A stretch of 64,000 nucleotides of DNA from Taxillus chinensis (taxonomy: Eukaryota > Streptophyta > Magnoliopsida > Santalales > Loranthaceae). Below the pieces are notes generated by a model, which worked only from the letters and a program-made list of their open reading frames with translations, ran no database searches and was not told the origin of the DNA. Where the stretch lies: assembly GCA_023512835.1 (NCBI GenBank), contig CM042091.1, positions 39,074,107 to 39,138,106 of the forward strand, in the 5' to 3' direction. Below, in pieces: positions 58,249-64,000 of the stretch (its first letter is position 1; each line of letters begins with the position of its first letter). Made by a program: the position numbers and the translations under genes.

Positions 58249-60009
58249 GAATGTTTGAAGAGTGATGGGACGGAATCCAGCAAAGGGTGGCAAAGTCATG
58301 TATTTTCCAGCAAATGGTAATAGGAATTCGTCCCAACAATAATACCGCCTCCTTTTTAGAAAGTAACAGCGCAGAATTTTATTTTGGATTTTTCTCCTAT
58401 TAGAATGTCTCTCGTGAAAAATGTTAAACTATACTCTTAATTTTCCAGAATTTCAACCAGTTGACCCTTTTTCTTTGTGTTAGGTGAGTAGGTCCTTTTA
58501 TAGAGGTTTAAAAGGGGACAACCCGCTACCTTGGAATTTGGAGGAGTAAATACATGTGATTTTTAGAGTTCCTAGGCATTAAGGAACGAGTTCCAAGCAC
58601 TACCACGTGCATTTATAAGAAAATGAGTCCCTATGCACTAAAAATGTATTTCCAAGAATCCAGTATTAAAAATACATGCTTTAAAAGTCATTTTCGAGGA
58701 TAGCAACGTTTGATACACTATGCACTTAAAAAAAAAAAAGCAAAACGGCGTCGTTTTGGAGTTTCTGGATGGAGGTTTGAAGTTTAATAGGTTGAAGGAC
58801 TACCTCAAAGATTAGGATCAAAGGTCAAAGGATTGGCTCGAAGACTTGAAGATCCAAAGATCCGAAGCTGACTCGAAGACTCAAAGACTCGAAGCTAACT
58901 CGAAGATTCCAAGTTGACTTGAAGACTCGAAGATGAGGGTTGAAGTTTTTTAAACTTTTAATTATCCTTTTGCCCTCACCAAAAATGTCAAAGTATGACG
59001 CCTTGGGGAGATGATTTGGGAAGACTCGGATTCGCCTAAATTGATATTTTGGAAAATTTCACCTAGTCGTATTTTCGAGTAGTTTGACTAAGGGCGTTAA
59101 CCATCTTTTTGCAAGTTGGGCTTTTTATGACCAAAACTGTTTTGGCCATAACTTCTTTGTTTTAAGTTGGAATTGAGCATAGTTAAGTGTGTCTGTCTCT
59201 GAATTTTGTCCTCTATCATTTGATGCTAGCCTTGGGGCATTTTGAAGTCTTTTAGAAATGACCCTCAATTTTGGGCTTCTTTGTTGAGTTTGATTGCGAT
59301 CCTGGCCTGGTCAAAATGAGATCCATATATGGGTGTTAGAAAAGAACCCACAGATATAAGGCCAAACAGTGAGGGGCAAAGGTCAAAGGGTCGAAGTGTC
59401 GACATGTCGAAGTGTTGGTAGGGTCGAAGGTCTGGTTCACAGGGTCGGAGGTCAAGTTTGAAGGTCGAAGACTCGGTGATCAACCTTTGAAGACTCAAAA
59501 GTCAATAGGTCGAAGGTCGAAGACCACGGGTTTTCCGGGCTTTGAGTCTTTGAAGCTTCAAGTCTAGTTTTTTTTTACCCCCACCCAAAATGCCAAAATA
59601 GACGAACTTTTGCGGATAGTTTGGGAAGACCCATATTCACCTAAATAGATGTTTTAGAGTATTTCGTATAAGCACATTTTCGGGCAGTTTGACCAGGGGC
59701 ATTGATCATATTTTGGTAAGTTTGACTTTTTCCAATGAAAATTGTTTTGCCCATAACTTCTTTGTTTTAAGTCAGAATTGAGCATGGTTAAGTGCGTTAG
59801 TCTTCAAATTTCATCCTCTATCACCTGGTGTTGGTCTTGGGGAACTTCGTGTCTTATAGCAGAGGTTCTCAATTTTGGGCTTCCTTGTTCATGTCATAGT
59901 GTATCCATCTTGCGCGAATTGGGGTTTAATATCAACTCCAAACCTATGACTGACTTCTTGGTAGTGGTGGGTCTTTATGGAACTATTCAATGAGATATAT
60001 GACATGGAT
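58249..60009 (-). repeat. Right part of the split LTR-type sequence, with a 0.6-kb tandem duplication
   Basis: It begins with GAATG, the target duplication. Blocks 58973-59290 and 59577-59896 are diverged copies about 604 bp apart (both contain CATAACTTCTTTGTTTTAAG and CTCAATTTTGGGCTTC). Each is preceded by a GACTCGAAG-type word array (58795-58935, 59385-59550). The same layout occurs at the right end of the solo LTR (43770-43930), so this is probably the other half of the 37201-37963 sequence. Confidence 0.5.
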
Positions 60010-61711
60010 TGTCACACCCCAGATTTCCAACCTGAGGAAACTGGTTCGTGACTTCCCTTTACCCACCCAGTGGGCAAGGGGTTGGGATAAATAACTCCAC
60101 ACAGGACAACACAAACTTCCACAATAGATATTCAGAAAGATAAAATTATAATAGCTTTATTAAACTCAAACCACAATAAATGTTTACAAACCAAATATGC
60201 CTCTATTATAGTCAAATCCCTTTTACAGTCTTTCGCCACTAGTGTTACGTCATTTTTCCCAAAATAACATAATTAAAAAAAACAATAAAACAAGTACGGT
60301 CTTCCACCTTGGGATTCCACCTAACGCCTGTAGGTTCCTGAAAGAAAACACATCACAGTAGGAGGGGTGAGCAACACAGCTCGGTAGGGATCAAGTCTCC
60401 CTAACCCATCCTATGCTCCTAGCATCTACATGAAGTCGTGCACAAGTGCAATGTCGTGGCAATAATATATAGACAGGTATAAATAACATTTTTTTTTTAA
60501 ATATGTCAACACAAACAAGCCACAAGGGCAAGCACACAGCCACATCCACACATGCTCCACGTCCACAGCCACCCAGGCTCCACAACTACATAGGCTTCCA
60601 TAACCACATAACACACATAATCACATTCACTGCACATTAGATATACACATGTATCCAACAATCCATACAGAATCCATGATTATCATATCCACACAGTTAT
60701 CATATCAAACATAATTTTCATATTGACATAACTACCCCGGAAACTCTAAGGTTTCCCCACGCGGTCCTATTGTAGGACTCTCTAACGATCTCAAACTTGG
60801 AACGAATAGCGTAAATGCCCAAATGGCCCCTAGGGTCCTCTACCCCGGGAACGAACTCGAATATTCCTTGACCCCGGACTCAACATCATATCCAAACAAA
60901 AGACGCCATTAAAGGCCAACATCCATATTGGAGGTCAAACCTGTATGGATTTACATATATATATAATAACAACAATCCATGATTCACGTACCATAGGGCC
61001 TAACCCCGGAATGGATACCAGAAGAGATAGAACTCCTACCTCAGGAAGATCCTCCTTGCTCTAGCTCCCACGCTAGACGCCGTCCACCCATGCAAGTCAC
61101 CCCAGTAGCAACGATCAGGAACTCTCTCTCTTTCCCTCTGCGACGGCTGCGGCGGCTGATAACAAAAACCCTAAACCTAAAACAAAGAGAACTCCTCCTC
61201 CTTATATAGACCTTACTTATCAAAATGACGTAGTTTTGATAAGTGAACCCCTTCATCAAAACGACGCAGTTTGATAAATAAAACATGCTACAACCTTCCC
61301 ACATCCACACAGGATAAAATACCCATAATTCGAACATGGCCATCTAGGAAAAGATTACCAGTATAACAAAACCAAGGTGACGGTGCAAAAACATGATTGC
61401 ACGTGACAAAGACCATTGTCATGTGCAAGCTCCAATTGCCCTAGGATTTGGCCACAAGCTTTAGAACTAAGTCTGGAAGGCTCCCATCCAAAAATAGCAT
61501 TGCACGTGACAAAGCCATTGTCACGTGCATTCTCACGTGTAACCTCTAAAAGCTCCCTCTTGAGCTCATGTCTTGCCTCATGCTTGCTCATCAATAAACA
61601 AGGTGTTCTAGCTAATGTGTGTGGGAAGAAAACTCTCAAAAACCCGACAATTGCCAGCCAAAAGGCATAACTGTGACTAACTCCTCACATCCTAAAACAC
61701 GGGTAATTACA
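60010..61711 (-). repeat. 3' LTR of the chromovirus
   Basis: 1,702 bp, TGTCACACCCC at the low end and ATTACA at the high end on the plus strand, giving TG...CA in both directions. The frames inside have no recognisable domain. Confidence 0.85.
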
Positions 61712-62045
61712 TCCTCTCCCTCTTAAGACTTTTCGTCCTCAAAAAGAAACAACATGCCACTCAAGTCGCATGGAATAACAAACATATGCAACTCATTTGC
61801 AAAACAGCAAGCCACAACACCCAAATGGATCATACACCGCACACAGCACATAAGAGGACATATGTTCGCAAACTCAACAAAGCACCACCACAATACATAT
61901 AACACATACCCGCATATCACAAATACACATCTCAAAACACATCTCAAATACAAATACATGTCTAAAGGATAATACATAACATATCATGAACAACTAGTAC
62001 AGGAAAGCACATCACTATCCCTTGGCCAATAGGCACCTCCCACCC

Positions 62046-63584
62046 TCAAGATTGTTCATCCTCGAACAACTCTGGGTGCTGCTCATGCATCATGGACTCA
62101 CGCTTCCAAGTCTCCTCCTCAATTCCACAGTTCTGCCATAGCACGCGAACCAATGGAATAGCGCGACCACGCAAAAGCTTGTCCCGTTGATCCAGTATAC
62201 GGATAGGGACTTCAACAACGGACATGTCATCTTCAATATCCAATGTCCCTAAATCAATCAAATGAGTGGGGTCAGGATGATACTTCCTCAACTGGGACAC
62301 ATGGAACACATTGTGTACCCGACTCAACCGTGGTGGCAATGTTAACCGGTAGGCCACTGGCCCCACACAAGCCATAACCTCAAAAGGACCAATAAACCGC
62401 GGAGATAGCTTGGAACCCCTTCCAAAACCGCCAATGCCCACGACATGGAGAAACACAGAGGAGCACATGATCTCCCATGGAAAACTCCAAAGGGCTCTGC
62501 CATTGATCTGTATAAGATTTCTGTCGACTCTGAGCGGCCAACAAGCGGTGACGAATCAACTTGACCTTCGTCGTAGCCTCCTGAACCAATTGTGGTCCCA
62601 ATAGAGTTGCCTCCCCTACCTCAGTCCAACACAAAGGGGATCGACACGGCCTCCCATACAACACCTCAAAAGGAGCCATCCCAATGGATGCCTGATAATT
62701 GTTGTTGTAGGCAAACTCCACCAAAGGAAGGTGAGTTGCCCACGAACCCCCAAAATCTAGCACATAGGCCCTCAACATTTCCTCCAAGGTCTGATTTGTC
62801 CTCTCTGTCTGACCATCAGTCTCAGGGTGAAAAGTTATACTCAAGTTAAGCTTTGTCCCCATAGCCTCCTGTAAGCCTGCCCAAAAATGAGAAGTGAACC
62901 TCGAATCTCTGTCGAACACAATCGACAACGGCATTCCATGCAATCACACAATTTCGTTCATATAAAGCTAACTCAACACCCCAATAGAATCCCGCTCTCG
63001 AACAGCAAGAAAATGGGCCGACTTCGTTAACCGATCTACAATCAACCATATCATGTCTTTCCTCCCATTGGTGGGTGGAAGTCCAATCACAAAATCCATC
63101 GCTATGTGGTCCCACTTCCACTCCACTATTGGTAACGGTTGTAATATGCCTCGCCTGCTGTTCGTGTTCAGCCTTCACCTGTTGACAAGTGAGGCATCTC
63201 GAAAAAAATGCATCCATGTCACGTTTCATCCTAGGCCACCAAAAATGCCCTTGAAGTGCACGATACATCTCTGTACCCCCAGGATGCACAGCAACTCTAG
63301 ACTTATGGAAATCCCGCATCACCTCATCTCTAAGAGAAAAAGCCACTACTAGATGCCCCTGAAAAGACAACTCATGCTCAGGGCCCTCTGTCAAATCCTC
63401 AAATAGCTCACTAGCCCCAATACGGGCACGGAGAACCTCATACTCAATATTCCCCAATTGTCCCTCCCAGACTCGCTGGTACAGCTCAGGTACAACAACA
63501 ACAGGACTCAGGACTGTCCCACCATCACGAGTAATAGGCTGCAACTGCAACATCACCAACTGCTCCATCAGCTTCCACTCTCTC
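62046..63584 (-). pseudogene. Chromovirus integrase with chromodomain
   Basis: In order on the minus strand: HHCC zinc binding (FHKSRVAVHPGGTEMYRAL, CLTCQQVK, 63320-63170). The core follows (MDFVIGLPP-like region in broken frames near 63100, [34 protein letters not shown], 62920-62760), then the GPFEV and HVSQLRKY C-terminal boxes (62390, 62300). A chromodomain-like tail ends it (VPIRILDQRDKLLRGRAI, VLWQNCGIEEETWKRE, 62200-62080). Frameshifts lie near 63130, 62950 and 62430. Chromodomains of this group target insertion to heterochromatin. Confidence 0.85.
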
Positions 63585-63908
63585 TGTAACAGCCCAGCCC
63601 ACCTGTAGCCCGATATTGTCCGCTTTGGGCCTCGGCCGCACGATTTTGTTTTTGGTAGGCCCTCTGCCCCCAAAAGGCCTCGTGCTAGGAGAGGTTTCCA
63701 CAACCACCTAAGTAGCCTGCTTCGTTCTCCTCCCCAGCCGATGTGGGACATTACATCCACCCCCCCTCGGAGAGCCCAGCGTCCTCGCTGGCACACCGAC
63801 CCGAGCCCTGGCTCTGATACCATTTGTAATAGCCCAGCCCACCCGTAGCCCGATATTGTCTGCTTTGGGCCTCATCCGCACGGTTTTGTTTTTGGTAGGC
63901 CCTTTGCT
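63585..63908 (-). mobile_element. Very compact TRIM inside the chromovirus
   Basis: The left LTR is 63585-63755 (TGTAACAGCCC...ATTACA). The internal region 63756-63824 is only 69 bp and holds a purine tract (plus strand TCCACCCCCCCTC) and a tRNA-iMet primer site (63822-63810, TGGTATCAGAGCC). The right LTR starts at 63825 (TGTAATAGCCC) and is cut after about 84 bp by another LTR. It sits between RNase H and integrase of the chromovirus. Confidence 0.78.
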
Positions 63909-64000
63909 TGTAAGGACCCGTACCTTGAGTTAGTCAGTTTTGCCTTCGGAGTGGAGTTTTCCTAGATTTTGACCCAGTAAATGGACTCCAATGAATTCAC
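63909..64000. mobile_element. Start of another LTR, runs off the window
   Basis: TGTAAGGACCCG at 63909 replaces the expected continuation of the TRIM LTR and looks like a fresh LTR terminus. Only 92 bp are visible. Confidence 0.45.

Larger units (their letters stand above)
60010..63584 (-). mobile_element. Tekay/Del-type Ty3/gypsy chromovirus, 3' part
   Basis: The 3' LTR is 60010-61711, preceded on the minus strand by the purine tract AAGAGGGAGAGGA (61724-61712). Upstream, integrase and a C-terminal chromodomain-like region are recognisable. RT, RNase H and gag would lie right of the window or were displaced. A TRIM interrupts it at 63585. Only one LTR is present in the window. Confidence 0.85.

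Noticed and set aside
60391..61977. Minus- and plus-strand frames of 60-100 codons with hydrophobic stretches
   Set aside because: They lie in the chromovirus 3' LTR and the leader beside it; no family match and no conserved start.

Overview
This window is nuclear DNA from a flowering plant, probably a eudicot. It shows spliced genes with canonical GT-AG introns, plant-type Ty1/copia and Ty3/gypsy elements with initiator-tRNA-Met primer sites, L1-type LINEs, TRIMs and MITEs. I cannot name the species. Two host genes are present, arranged tail to tail about 0.6 kb apart. Nearly everything else is transposon, much of it nested.

Host genes. (1) Plus strand, 693-11938: the 3' part of a macro-domain/CRAL-TRIO (GDAP2-like) gene. 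Six exons are visible. A 9.6-kb intron holds a LINE remnant and two decayed copia elements, and the sequence just upstream of the first visible exon looks frame-broken. (2) Minus strand, 31320-12557: a complete eight-exon gene whose joined frame is open for 999 bp (332 aa). It matches the plastid Clp-protease adaptor ClpF (UVR plus YccV/HspQ-like domains). Two of its introns are 8.6 kb and 7.5 kb because they are packed with retroelements.

Transposons in and near the genes (1-31 kb). Three related short-LTR copia elements (2837-4838, 5488-9327, 14749-18616) each lost a different internal block. The third carries a 397-bp Mutator-type foldback MITE with a perfect 9-bp target duplication, and a detached integrase piece abuts its 3' LTR. 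A minus-strand copia (20818-27000) has a 1.0-kb solo LTR with a perfect 5-bp duplication inside its integrase. A TRIM lies at 27901-28931.

Intergenic part (31-64 kb). After AT-rich and LTR-derived sequence comes a 20.3-kb Sirevirus-like (SIRE/Maximus-type) copia at 37964-58248 on the minus strand, with 1.9-kb LTRs and a perfect GAATG target duplication. It has gag, protease, an internally duplicated integrase/RT segment, RNase H, and an extra third ORF. That ORF ends in a Ulp1/C48-type cysteine protease signature and is cut by a 3.7-kb solo LTR. The large element itself sits in an older LTR-type sequence. The window ends in a Tekay/Del-type chromovirus (3' LTR 60010-61711, integrase and chromodomain to 63584) interrupted by a tiny TRIM, which is in turn cut by the start of a further LTR.

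Only the two host genes look like cellular genes. All transposon reading frames carry stops, frameshifts or deletions.
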